Assembly (NCBI GenBank): GCA_900316055.1
Contig: ONBK01000003.1
Coordinates: 90,078-154,077, forward strand
Reading direction: 5' to 3'
Length of the DNA: 64,000 bases
From: an uncultured Bacteroidales bacterium
Lineage (GTDB): Bacteria; Bacteroidota; Bacteroidia; Bacteroidales; P3
Part shown: in pieces, positions 45,084 to 54,020 of the stretch
Layout of the letters: each line of letters begins with the position of its first letter
How positions within the stretch are numbered: the stretch's first letter is position 1
Notes under the pieces: model-generated
Told to the model about the DNA's origin: nothing
What the model saw: only the letters and a program-made list of their open reading frames with translations
Database searches by the model: none
Position numbers and translations under genes: made by a program

Positions 45084-46904
45084 ATGTGGTCAGATAATAT
45101 CGCAGAGAGAGACTACTTGGGGTTTGACGTTCATGCGAACCTGATAAAAGGGCTTATAGATGAACCAGGGATGCTTCCTATTACCATCGGTGTGTTTGGT
45201 GACTGGGGCAGTGGTAAGTCCAGCATCATGGAGTCGCTGAAAAGGGCCTATGATGATGAAAATGACAAGACCACCGTATGCCTTCAGTTCAACGGATGGG
45301 TGTTGGAAGGGTACGATGATGCCAAGGCGGCGCTGATTGAATCTATCCTGAAAAGTTTTGAGGAAAACAAGTCGCTTCCAAGAAAAGCAAAGAACAAGAT
45401 AAAGAAACTCGCCAAATCTGTAAACTGGATGAGGGCGATTGGCTTTGGCGTAAAGAACGTTGCAGTTCCTATCGTTGCTGCTTCCTTGACAGGTGGATTG
45501 AGTCTTGGACCACAGATTTTTGAATGGATTAAGTCGCTCTCTTCAGACCCTCAGCAGATAACAGATGCAATAAAAGATCTTGACTACGATATGTTCAAGA
45601 AAAAATATCTGAAGGAAGCTGACGGAGTGAAACTGGAAGAGCAGTACCAGATGGTACGCAAATTCAGAGATGACTTCAAAGAAATGCTTGACGAGGCCAA
45701 TATCAAGAGACTCATCGTCCTGATTGATGATTTGGACCGATGTTTGCCTGACAGGATTATTGACAATCTTGAAGCAATCAAGTTGTTCCTGAATGTTAAC
45801 AATACCGCATTTGTTATTGGTGCTGATCAGCGCATTGTAAGAGATGCTATCCGTCACCGATATAAAGAGTTGATTGATAGAGATGAGGCGGAAGAGAATA
45901 AACGTGTTGTGGTTGATTATCTGGAAAAACTCATTCAAATTCCCTATAACCTGCCTAAACTTTCAGAGTCAGAAGTGGAAACGTACATTACGCTTCTTTT
46001 CTGTGAGGATGAATTTGGAAAGGACGGAATGGGCGTTGTTATAAATGCATTCAAAGAGTACAGAAAAACTGATCGATACAGTGTGTTTGGGATAGAGCAA
46101 GTAAAGGCCATTGTTACAGACAATGCAGTTAGAAAAAGACTGGAAGAAAAGGTGACTCTAATTTCCAAACTATCACCACTGATTGCAGGAAACCTTGACG
46201 GTAACCCAAGACAGATAAAACGTTTTTTGAATACGTTTGTACTTCGCAAGAAACTGGCAGATGTTGCTAAACTTACTGACTTCCGTGTAGATATACTTGC
46301 CAAACTGATGATTTTGGAATATGCAGAACAGAGTATGTTTACGGAGTTGTACAAATGGCAGTCCCAGAATAAGGGATATGCAATACCTTTGAAGGAACTG
46401 GAGAAGAAGAATGAAGATGGAGAACACGAGATCAGTGATAAGTATAAGGCATGGAAGAATCCGAAAATCATAACATGGCTCGATTCAGACCCGAAACTGG
46501 CAGATGTTGATTTACGCGACTATTTCTGGATTTCTCGTGATAGACTGGAATCCATGTCAGATACGATGACGCCGCCAATAGTTACATCTACTATTAATTC
46601 ACTTATGGTGAAGGGACAGGCGGAAGCGCTTATTCACCAAAAGATAAAAAGAGATATCTTGGGCTTGCAGGATAATTTGCAACACGAATTGTATGCGCAA
46701 CTTGCGAAGCGGGCGGCATCCAACGGTGCAGAAAGAAAGCAGATATTCAACTTGTTTGAGTATATGATTGAGGATAGTTGTCCGTGCAGCAATGAATTCC
46801 ATACTTTGTGTTCGACTGTGAGTTACAAGAGAGTCCCGGCACTTAAGGAAATTGTGACGAGAATAGCTGATAGTCACGATGAGTTTAAAGATTTGAAAGA
46901 ATAG
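45084..46904 (+). CDS. qatA: QatA: KAP-family P-loop NTPase
   Basis: 606 aa. Walker A GDWGSGKS at residues 39-46; Walker B LIVLIDDLDRCLPDR with D215/D216/D218; SLTGG-containing hydrophobic insertion near residues 115-145 as in KAP NTPases; GNPRQIKRFLN sensor region. It is the first gene of a four-gene unit whose order (KAP ATPase, QatB, QueC-like, TatD-like) is exactly that of the QatABCD anti-phage system. The ATPase is thought to power or sense in that system. qatB starts 2 bp after its stop. Confidence 0.93.
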   Translation: MWSDNIAERDYLGFDVHANLIKGLIDEPGMLPITIGVFGDWGSGKSSIMESLKRAYDDENDKTTVCLQFNGWVLEGYDDAKAALIESILKSFEENKSLPRKAKNKIKKLAKSVNWMRAIGFGVKNVAVPIVAASLTGGLSLGPQIFEWIKSLSSDPQQITDAIKDLDYDMFKKKYLKEADGVKLEEQYQMVRKFRDDFKEMLDEANIKRLIVLIDDLDRCLPDRIIDNLEAIKLFLNVNNTAFVIGADQRIVRDAIRHRYKELIDRDEAEENKRVVVDYLEKLIQIPYNLPKLSESEVETYITLLFCEDEFGKDGMGVVINAFKEYRKTDRYSVFGIEQVKAIVTDNAVRKRLEEKVTLISKLSPLIAGNLDGNPRQIKRFLNTFVLRKKLADVAKLTDFRVDILAKLMILEYAEQSMFTELYKWQSQNKGYAIPLKELEKKNEDGEHEISDKYKAWKNPKIITWLDSDPKLADVDLRDYFWISRDRLESMSDTMTPPIVTSTINSLMVKGQAEALIHQKIKRDILGLQDNLQHELYAQLAKRAASNGAERKQIFNLFEYMIEDSCPCSNEFHTLCSTVSYKRVPALKEIVTRIADSHDEFKDLKE

Positions 46905-46906
46905 AT

Positions 46907-47644
46907 ATGGGAACATCGAAAGCATACGGAGGCTTGAAGGGTAATCCTACATGGGGTCCCCTTAGTAGTACAGTGACTCGGGCGGTAAATGGCGGACATC
47001 CTACTAAGAGTTCTCTTGGTAGCGTAATGTCTCATACCGTTGCTCACTTAGGCGGTTCACATGGTGCATCATCTGGTGGTTCGAGTACTGGAGGACGTGC
47101 TGGCGTAAGAGCGGCGCGGCAATTGGGTTCTTTTATTGGGAACGTCCAGAACTACGGATTTATACAGGCTTTGGATCTAATAGCCGGAGGTGTTGAAATA
47201 GAGGATGCTAATCAGGCTATAAATGTCATACTAGAACACTGTGCTGAGCAAGCTGGGATCTTGGATGAGATAGCAGCAAAGGCGGCGATACGCGACCTCT
47301 TGGAAGAGATTGGTGCCGGTGCGGAAACGATAGAAGAACTTGGAGACGGGTTTGATGCCGCCATCAAGGACTTCGGGGCAGAAGAACTGTTGGTGAAATA
47401 CTTCGGATACTATCTTTATGAACATCTTTGTACAGACTTTTATGAAAAGCTTATCAAAGAAAAGGGAATAAGGGAGACAGAGGGTTTCTATAGAGATCTT
47501 AAGGACTATATAGCTGAGAAGACCAAAACCACATCAAAACACCGTGACTTAAAAAAGATAGACTGGCAATCTGACTACGGGAAAGAACTGATGCAAGAGA
47601 TTTTCCGTGACACACTGAAAGAGTTTGAGAACTATGAAGGTTAA
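46907..47644 (+). CDS. qatB: QatB
   Basis: 245 aa. The start MGTSKAYGGLKGNPTWGPLS followed by a Gly/Ser-rich, low-complexity stretch (about 20-75) is characteristic of QatB. Two helical regions follow (about 80-150 and 170-235). Function within the system is unknown. It overlaps qatC by 11 bp. Confidence 0.9.
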   Translation: MGTSKAYGGLKGNPTWGPLSSTVTRAVNGGHPTKSSLGSVMSHTVAHLGGSHGASSGGSSTGGRAGVRAARQLGSFIGNVQNYGFIQALDLIAGGVEIEDANQAINVILEHCAEQAGILDEIAAKAAIRDLLEEIGAGAETIEELGDGFDAAIKDFGAEELLVKYFGYYLYEHLCTDFYEKLIKEKGIRETEGFYRDLKDYIAEKTKTTSKHRDLKKIDWQSDYGKELMQEIFRDTLKEFENYEG

Positions 47645-48992
47645 CGTCTCGATAATTCGACCACGAAATCCGTATGATTTTGCGGGTATAGTGCTGAACT
47701 ATGGCTCTCCTGAAGTAACGGAAGTGTCACTCCATATAGATTATCGAAACCTCTTCGAGTTTACTAGAAGGCAAGAGGGAACTGCTTTTGACCTATTTGT
47801 TGTTGCTAGCATCGTTTATGGTATCGACATCCTGCTTCCACGTGAGATAATAGGTTTTGACGGGTGGAGCAGAGAGATTGATATTTGCTTCCCAGTTGAA
47901 CAAATCGACGTGTTTAATAGCGGTAAAGAAGTTCTGGAGAAAACATTGAGCTTTTTGACCGGCGATTTGTGGACTGTTTCATTTGAAAACAGGACGATAA
48001 GACGGCTTTATAAGTTTGGGAGTAGGCAGAAGGCATACAGCGAATCATTCAGAAAGAGGCATAAAGTGGTGAATCTTTTCTCTGGTGGTATGGATTCGTT
48101 GATAGGGGCCATCAACCAACTTCATAAATCAAATGATGAAGTGTGTTTGGTCTCCCATACTGATTCTATGTTCAAGGGGGCAAAGACTGACCAAGAAGAG
48201 ATACTAAAAGAGTTTAAGAAGAAATATCACCACTACCACCATATCCCAACCAGGGTGGATATGGGGAAACACGATATTCATGGCAATGAGTACGATAAGG
48301 AGACAACATTGCGTTCACGCTCTTTCTTATTCCTCAGTATGGCGGTACTTGTGGCTGACTCTATCGATGAAACCATGCCCGTGCACATTCCTGAAAATGG
48401 CACCATTTCACTAAATTATCCTTTGACGCCTTCTCGAAGAAGCAGTTGCAGCACGCGTACGACACACCCACATTATGTAGAATTGATGGAAGAGTTCCTG
48501 AGAGCAATAGGGCTGAAGCATTCGATTATTAATGACTACCAAACTTATACTAAAGGAGAGATGGTAGAAGAATGCACAGACCATGACCTGTTGCTGAGGA
48601 CTTATCCTTTTTCTTGCTCTTGTGGTAAACGTGGAACAAGAAAAGATATTCGCGATGATGCCCACGCTTCACATTGCGGTGTGTGTATGCCTTGCGTTTA
48701 TAGAAGGGCTGCATTGCATAAGATAGGGGAGTCGGAAACGGTAGGGACGGATATATTTAATTCGCATAAACGCAGGGTTATGGAGATTCCAGACATGCCT
48801 GCACTTGCCTGCTACCTTAGAAAGGCTTTGACCCTTCAAGAAATAGAACGAGGGCTTCTTGTCAATGGGCCACTTCCGTTAGACAAGTTGGAAGAATACG
48901 CAAAGGTTGTGATGAGAACACGCGATGAGATAAAGCAATGGATAAGAGATGAGGCTTCTGATGAAGTGAAGCGTCTGTTTGGAATACGATGA
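47634..48992 (+). CDS. qatC: QatC: QueC-like PP-loop enzyme
   Basis: Start set at ATG 47634 (452 aa; a TTG at 47625 is possible). PP-loop motif FSGGMDSLIG at about residues 149-158. The C-terminal zinc site is CSCGKRGTR with HCGVCMPC. This is the QueC (7-cyano-7-deazaguanine synthase) fold, which activates and amidates a carboxyl group. In QatABCD it probably modifies a protein or nucleotide target. It overlaps qatD by 4 bp (ATGA). Confidence 0.92.
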   Translation: MKVNVSIIRPRNPYDFAGIVLNYGSPEVTEVSLHIDYRNLFEFTRRQEGTAFDLFVVASIVYGIDILLPREIIGFDGWSREIDICFPVEQIDVFNSGKEVLEKTLSFLTGDLWTVSFENRTIRRLYKFGSRQKAYSESFRKRHKVVNLFSGGMDSLIGAINQLHKSNDEVCLVSHTDSMFKGAKTDQEEILKEFKKKYHHYHHIPTRVDMGKHDIHGNEYDKETTLRSRSFLFLSMAVLVADSIDETMPVHIPENGTISLNYPLTPSRRSSCSTRTTHPHYVELMEEFLRAIGLKHSIINDYQTYTKGEMVEECTDHDLLLRTYPFSCSCGKRGTRKDIRDDAHASHCGVCMPCVYRRAALHKIGESETVGTDIFNSHKRRVMEIPDMPALACYLRKALTLQEIERGLLVNGPLPLDKLEEYAKVVMRTRDEIKQWIRDEASDEVKRLFGIR

Positions 48993-49675
48993 TAGATACG
49001 CACTGCCATTTTGATATGATGCCCAAGCCAGAAGCCTATATCAGGCAAAGGGAGCTGGTGGGTGACATTGTGATTGGCATGACTAACCTGCCAAGTCACT
49101 TCCAGATGGGGCAGCCACATTTAAAAGGGTATAAGCATATCAGATTAGCGTTGGGGATGCATCCGTTGTTGGCTACTGAACGTAAGATAGAGGTTCCGCT
49201 TTTTAAAAGGCTGGTTGATCAGACATCATATATTGGAGAGATTGGGCTGGATTTTTCGAAAGAGGGTTATGCTACTAAAGATGATCAGATTGAAGTGCTA
49301 CATGAGTTGCTATCAGCAATTCGTGGCAAAAAGAAGATAGTTAGTGTTCATTCTCGCAAGGCAGAGAAAGAATTGCTGGCTTTGCTTTGTGAGTATGAGA
49401 TAGAGAATGTGGTTTTTCACTGGTATAGTGGGCCTGTTGACCTTATACCTGACATTCTGGCGCAAGGATACTATTTCTCTGTGAACGAAGCCATGTGCCT
49501 GTCGAAGAACGGTAGAGCCATTATTGAGAAGATTCCACGGGAAAGGTTGCTGACAGAAACGGATGCGCCATATAATGAGAGAACTAATATTCGTGCTGCT
49601 CTGGATTATATGAAGATGTCAGAAACAGATGTCTTTCAGAATTTCAGAAGTCTATTGAATAGGATTAAGGCGTGA
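48989..49675 (+). CDS. qatD: QatD: TatD-like DNase
   Basis: 228 aa. Metal-binding TatD motifs: DTHCHFDM at the start (H4, H6), GEIGLDF, VSVHSRKAEKE, VFHWYSG and TETDAPY. It is shorter than housekeeping TatD (about 260 aa) but has all ligand motifs. Final gene of the Qat operon; expected to act as the nuclease effector. Confidence 0.92.
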   Translation: MIDTHCHFDMMPKPEAYIRQRELVGDIVIGMTNLPSHFQMGQPHLKGYKHIRLALGMHPLLATERKIEVPLFKRLVDQTSYIGEIGLDFSKEGYATKDDQIEVLHELLSAIRGKKKIVSVHSRKAEKELLALLCEYEIENVVFHWYSGPVDLIPDILAQGYYFSVNEAMCLSKNGRAIIEKIPRERLLTETDAPYNERTNIRAALDYMKMSETDVFQNFRSLLNRIKA

Positions 49676-49750
49676 TGTGTGACAGCACAGGAGGCTCTTA
49701 AAAAAGAATAAATGTTGCTAACAAATGCAATTCGATTGTGGATAAATCGT

Positions 49751-49758
49751 TAATTTTG
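49751..49758 (+). promoter_or_regulatory. Candidate -7 element before ptuA
   Basis: TAATTTTG fits the Bacteroidetes -7 consensus TAnnTTTG. It lies 23 bp before the ptuA ATG in the 106-bp gap after qatD. A clear TTTG -33 element is not seen, so it is a weak prediction that ptuAB is transcribed on its own. Confidence 0.35.
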
Positions 49759-49781
49759 TGGAATAATATATAGTTACGATT

Positions 49782-51077
49782 ATGATATTAAGAACAATTT
49801 CTCTAACAAACTATAGAAATTTTAAGGAATATTCTATAGCGCTCGGGAAGAAGACAACCATGCTGATAGGGCGTAACGGCATGGGTAAGACAAATCTTAT
49901 CAATAGTATGGTGCAGGCGATTAGCTTTATCTTCTCTAAGCAACGTAATATGCCTCAAACTGAGTTTATACGCAGTTCAGACCAAGGTGTGAAACGTTTT
50001 GCGGCGACGGACGCAAGATTCACTGCTGATTACCAATATCCCATTTACGTAAGGGCTGAGGCGGAAATCAATGGTGGTACGATACTGAACTGGGGATTAG
50101 AACAAGAAAGTCGGAAAAGCGGGCTAAAAGACTCAAAGTTCAGAGAAGCCTATTTACGCTTTTGGGATTTTTATAATCATGTTGGAGAGAAACCTTTATT
50201 GGCTTTCTTCTCAGATGGCTTCCCTCACAAGAATACGCGTCTAAGCAGGGCTATGAAAGACCGGCTTAAGTCTGGCAAGGCGTTACCCGCGAACACTGGT
50301 TATTATCAGTGGGACCAGGATCAGAGTTGTGTGGAAATATGGAAGCGCTACTATTGCCAGCAATGGCTCAATAATCGTCTGAATCCAGATAAGGCAAAGG
50401 AGGATTATGTTGAAGCGATAAAGGAGGTGCTCTGTGGTTTCTCTCAGCCATTGAATAAAGAGCTCGAGAATGGAGAGATGGTCGTTGAGGATTTGTTTGC
50501 TGAAATACGAGATGATAAGAGCATATTAATGATTAAGTTGGCAGGGAAGGAACAGCCGGAGCCTTTTGACAGCCTGCCCCAGGGATATAATAGGATATTC
50601 TCTATGGTATTTGACCTGGCCAGTCGAAGTTATCTGTTGAATGGTAACTGCAATCCCGAAGGTATTGTATTCATAGATGAAATCGAACTTCATTTACACC
50701 CTTCAGTTGCTATTACTATTCTTCAAAGATTACGCAGATCGTTTGAAAGGCTACAATTCATAGTTTCTACTCATTCACCACTAGTAATCACAAACTTTAA
50801 CCAACAGGGAGGAGTTAATGATTATCGTCTGTATCAATTGACCTGTGAGGATGGAGTGTATGATAAAAAAAGGATAGGTGACGTGTTTGGATTGAACTAT
50901 AACGAGGGCCTGACCTCTGTGATGCAGACAGAAGACCGCGACAGGAGCATGAAGGAAATGAGAGATCTGTATCTTTTTTGGAAGAACCGTGATGAACGTA
51001 AAGCCAGATTGGTCGCGGAGAGAATTAGAAACGAGTATGCTCATAATATGGCATTTATTAGGGATTTAGGTCTATAA
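49782..51077 (+). CDS. ptuA: PtuA: Septu ATPase
   Basis: 431 aa. Start MILRTISLTNYRNFKEY; Walker A GRNGMGKT (residues 30-37); DSLPQGYNRIFSMV signature region; Walker B IVFIDEIELHLHPS; STHSPLVI H-loop. This is the SMC/ABC-like PtuA of Septu. It is followed 6 bp later by an HNH protein, which completes the type I Septu pair. PtuA and PtuB form a complex in which the ATPase restrains the nuclease. Confidence 0.93.
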   Translation: MILRTISLTNYRNFKEYSIALGKKTTMLIGRNGMGKTNLINSMVQAISFIFSKQRNMPQTEFIRSSDQGVKRFAATDARFTADYQYPIYVRAEAEINGGTILNWGLEQESRKSGLKDSKFREAYLRFWDFYNHVGEKPLLAFFSDGFPHKNTRLSRAMKDRLKSGKALPANTGYYQWDQDQSCVEIWKRYYCQQWLNNRLNPDKAKEDYVEAIKEVLCGFSQPLNKELENGEMVVEDLFAEIRDDKSILMIKLAGKEQPEPFDSLPQGYNRIFSMVFDLASRSYLLNGNCNPEGIVFIDEIELHLHPSVAITILQRLRRSFERLQFIVSTHSPLVITNFNQQGGVNDYRLYQLTCEDGVYDKKRIGDVFGLNYNEGLTSVMQTEDRDRSMKEMRDLYLFWKNRDERKARLVAERIRNEYAHNMAFIRDLGL

Positions 51078-51083
51078 CTGGCG

Positions 51084-51902
51084 ATGGAGACGATACTAAA
51101 GAACAATGATGCCGCAGCAAATGCTCTCATTGACCCATATTTGACTTGGGCAAAGGGTCAATGGTGGTATGGTGAAAACTGTGGTTCAGATCTATACAAC
51201 AAGCTGCGTCTTCGGGATGCTAATGGCGACAATACCCGCCAACGTCTCATTGACGAGGTGCTTTTGCCTGAGCAGAATCATCGTTGTTGTTACTGTATGC
51301 GTCATATAGATGACCGTATGGATGATGCTTCTATTGAGCATATTGTGCCTCAGCACACGACAATAAATGCGGAGATGAACCATTACTTCACAGCAAGGAG
51401 TGGTGGTTTGAATAGCGGCAATGTATGTCTTACTCCAGATTATGTAAGAAGGGGAGATGTTGGTGCACCGTATCCTCATCATGTGGCCTATCACAACTTC
51501 TCTGTAGCTTGTCGGGACTGTAATAGCAGTCGCGGTCATTATGAGATTGAACCTATTTTTCTGTTTGCAGGTATTCATGGTGAAGTAGTCTATAATGACA
51601 GAACTGGTGAAGCTGAATGGACTCTTGATCCAGCCTATGTGAATCCTGTTCCTGAATTGCCAACGATAGAAAAAGTTGGTGTAAATCGACCATTGCTTAA
51701 AGCCATCAGATCTGTTTGGTTCTATGCAAAGAGAAATGGGTTACTTCCCGCAACTGCTGGTCGTGAAGAACTGATTTATGGTGCAGTTGGTGATAGCCTA
51801 GATGCGGATCCCGAAATGAGAGACGACGATTTTGACGCTTATTTGAGTCTTAATACTGATGAGATGTGGAATAAGTTGTTGAAATTCGACTATTTTGGTT
51901 AA
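51084..51902 (+). CDS. ptuB: PtuB: Septu HNH nuclease
   Basis: 272 aa. HNH/McrA motif: CCYCMRH, then ASIEHIVPQ (H86 in the HNH position) and CRDCNSSRGHYEI, which gives four zinc cysteines and the Asn. The C-terminal 110 residues are specific to PtuB. Together with ptuA it forms a complete Septu defence system directly after QatABCD. Confidence 0.92.
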   Translation: METILKNNDAAANALIDPYLTWAKGQWWYGENCGSDLYNKLRLRDANGDNTRQRLIDEVLLPEQNHRCCYCMRHIDDRMDDASIEHIVPQHTTINAEMNHYFTARSGGLNSGNVCLTPDYVRRGDVGAPYPHHVAYHNFSVACRDCNSSRGHYEIEPIFLFAGIHGEVVYNDRTGEAEWTLDPAYVNPVPELPTIEKVGVNRPLLKAIRSVWFYAKRNGLLPATAGREELIYGAVGDSLDADPEMRDDDFDAYLSLNTDEMWNKLLKFDYFG

Positions 51903-51919
51903 CTGAATGTGTATAAAAA

Positions 51920-51951
51920 AACGGAACCCCATCTATTGATGGAGTTCCGTT
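51920..51951 (-). terminator. Intrinsic terminator for leftward transcription
   Basis: A 13-bp stem (AACGGAACCCCAT with ATGGAGTTCCGTT, one mismatch) and a 6-base loop. On the minus strand it is followed by TTTTTTTATAC. It stands just after the end of a minus-strand open frame (51984-52208) and just after ptuB on the other strand. It could also serve ptuB, but the T tract is on the minus side. Confidence 0.65.
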
Positions 51952-51983
51952 CAAGGTCCAGAGTAGTGAATCTGTTCCATAAC

Positions 51984-52208
51984 TCACGGCTGGCCGCTAA
52001 GTGTCCTACGAATCTGGTTCATGGCATCGTTGGGACAAAGTCGTCCGCTAGATACGATTCGCCCATCCCGGACTTCAAGTCCCAACTCGGATATGCCCAG
52101 GATCTTGGCAGAGGGCCACTGCTTACGGGCCAGTAGGAGCACACTGATAAGCTCGGGGCGAGAGAGGCCTGCGGCACTGATGATGTGGCTGTGTCGGAAG
52201 TCAGACAC
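51984..52208 (-). pseudogene. Possible 5'-truncated gene on the minus strand
   Basis: The minus-strand frame is open from 51984 well past 52208, with no good start codon upstream, and runs into the WbuC gene on the other strand. The C-terminal 75 residues read naturally (ISAAGLSRPELISVLLLARK ... LGISELGLEVRDGR). A strong terminator follows on the same strand at 51920-51951. I infer a gene that lost its start when the WbuC region was joined. No family recognised; a shadow of a non-coding region remains possible. Confidence 0.35.
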
Positions 52209-52269
52209 ACGGCTGTTACGAATAGCAAGAACAGCGTCTTGAGCGGTAGAATTGAGAGCGTACTGAGTA

Positions 52270-52668
52270 TTGAAGATTACACAAGCAATATTAGACCGGT
52301 TGACAGAAGAGGCTAAAGCATCACCTCGTCTGAGGATGAATCTGGATCTGCGGAATTCGGATCAGGACGGGAGTCAGCGGATGCTGAATGCCATTGAGCC
52401 GGGGTCGGTTGTGCCTATCCATCGCCATCGGAATACATCGGAAACGGTAGTGTGTCTCCGGGGAAAGTTGGTGGAGGAGTATTATGATGACTTGGAACGG
52501 ATGTGTACGGAGTCTATCGTGTTGACACCCAACGGGCAGACCGTGGCGCTGAATATTCCGGCAGGGCAGTTGCATGCAGTGAAGGCGTTGGAGAGTGGAA
52601 CTGTGATTCTGGAGGTGAAGGACGGGAAGTATGAGCCGCTGAGTGATGAGGATGTGCTGACTTTATAA
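52270..52668 (+). CDS. wbuC: WbuC-like cupin, full-length copy
   Basis: 132 aa, with TTG start. WbuC pattern: AKASPRLRMN at the start, then SVVPIHRHRNTSETVVCLRGKLVEEYYDD with the metal-binding histidines, IPAGQLHAVKALE and VILEVKDGKYEPL. These small cupins are common in O-antigen loci and are of unknown reaction. The ATG expected by comparison with its relatives is TTG here, so expression may be reduced. Confidence 0.85.
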   Translation: MKITQAILDRLTEEAKASPRLRMNLDLRNSDQDGSQRMLNAIEPGSVVPIHRHRNTSETVVCLRGKLVEEYYDDLERMCTESIVLTPNGQTVALNIPAGQLHAVKALESGTVILEVKDGKYEPLSDEDVLTL

Positions 52669-52684
52669 AGTTTAACGGTTAAAG

Positions 52685-52909
52685 TTTTTTATGGAGAACG
52701 AAGCCCGCTCGTACTCTATGGGTTTTGGATGCATAACTCCATAATATGTTTACAGAATGTGGGGTGGAAGCGCTTCTCTCGAAGAAATCGAGAGGGCGAT
52801 GTCTGATGTTAGACGGATGATGTAAGAAGACACAATATGAAAATCATCAATGAATCTTTACTGAATGGGGTTTCTGCTCAAGCCAAGGCTTCGCCTCGCT
52901 TGCGGATGA
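52685..52909 (+). repeat. Right copy of the 225-bp direct repeat
   Basis: Partner of 42312-42536. It covers the upstream region and first 24 codons of the WbuC-like gene at 52837. The same TTAACGGTTAAAG-type units precede both copies. Confidence 0.9.
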
Positions 52910-53178
52910 CAGATATTCCGATTCATCGGCATCCTACAAAAGACGAATCGTTTGTTGTGTTAAGGGGAAAGGTGCGTTCAACGACATATAACGATGATGG
53001 CTCTGTAATAGAGAGCGTAGTGCTCAGTCAAGAAGATGGCTTGTACGGTGTGGATATTCCCAAGAATGTCTGGCATACATTACAATCACTCGAATCAAAC
53101 AGCGTAATCTTTGAAGTAAAAGAAGGCCCATTTGTGGAGCATGAAGTTGAGGGAATCCTCAACAGAGATAAGAGTTAA
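52837..53178 (+). CDS. WbuC-like cupin with a shorter internal deletion
   Basis: 113 aa. Identical to the 42464 copy for the first 24 residues, then continues with TDIPIHRHPTKDESFVVLRGKV, so the metal-binding region is kept. Compared with the full copy at 52270 it lacks about 25 residues right after RLRM. It may still fold as a cupin. It ends 42 bp before the next gene. Confidence 0.75.
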   Translation: MKIINESLLNGVSAQAKASPRLRMTDIPIHRHPTKDESFVVLRGKVRSTTYNDDGSVIESVVLSQEDGLYGVDIPKNVWHTLQSLESNSVIFEVKEGPFVEHEVEGILNRDKS

Positions 53179-53220
53179 TAGATAATGGTTCAATAAAAGT
53201 AACATTAAATAAAGTAGCTT

Positions 53221-53996
53221 ATGACAAAGAATACAGAAATGAACACCATCAGATATAAAAACACATTTGTGGAAATCGTTACCATCTTAGTGATAGGGTT
53301 GGTATATGTAATATTGCTGCCTGCGCACATTATTGAATACATCAACAATGCTTTTGATAACATAACGTTGCCTGCACTGGTCGGGGTAAAGGATGTGTTA
53401 GGATATGCTGTACTAATTGTTATCTCCTTTGTATTTGGGGTGATGAATTATGTGATTGTTTGGCTCGCCAATGGTAAAATAAATAGGAGTCAAGCATTAT
53501 TGTTATTAGGTAAACCTCAATCTGAAGACAATAAGCAATCGAGAAACAGTCTTATCGCAAACTATATCAAAGATGCTTTAACGCATATATGTTTGCTGCT
53601 GGTTGTAGCATGGGTTGTTGCAACACTGCTGGAACCCTCACGATTATTTAATGCTGGCTATTTGGTTCTTATCCTCGTTGCTTTGCTTGTGGTTTTATAT
53701 AGATATTTAAGCGGAGAGGATGCTGGTGGCGAAAGCAAAGTAATTGAGGAATATGAGGAAGCTTATAAAAAATGTTTGCTGAGGGTGTATTTCAGAAGCG
53801 AGTAACGACACTTGAAGGATTTGCACTGTTTACGAGCAATATTCTTCTTCCGCTACTTGTGCTGATGTTTAGTAACAGCATTATAACCGATGTAGCAAAT
53901 AGCGCTGTATTGTGGGTTATTGCTGTAGCGCTTTATGGTATTGAGGTTCTTTTCCAAATACTCATTATCCGTTATGTCTGGAAATGGTCAAAATAA
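53221..53996 (+). CDS. Membrane protein of unknown function, read through a frameshift
   Basis: The first frame (53221-53805, 194 aa) has four hydrophobic segments and ends in EEYEEAYKKCLLRVYF. The -1 frame starting at the AAAAAA of codons Lys-Lys (about 53767-53772) continues naturally as MFAEGVFQKRVTTLEGF ... and adds two further membrane segments, ending at 53996. One protein of about 258 aa with six membrane segments is likely. It needs either a missing base or slippage at A6. A separate 74-aa gene from ATG 53772 is the alternative. Function unknown. Confidence 0.6.
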
Positions 53997-54020
53997 TTTA
54001 CATATTAACAAGAAGTAAAA

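Noticed and set aside
45543-46471. Minus-strand frames of 131 and 175 aa inside qatA
   Set aside because: Shadows of the qatA reading frame, with Ser/Phe-rich composition and no domain.
42312-52909. Insertion sequence or composite transposon
   Set aside because: The flanking repeats carry no transposase and no terminal inverted repeats; they are parts of cupin genes and their upstream region.
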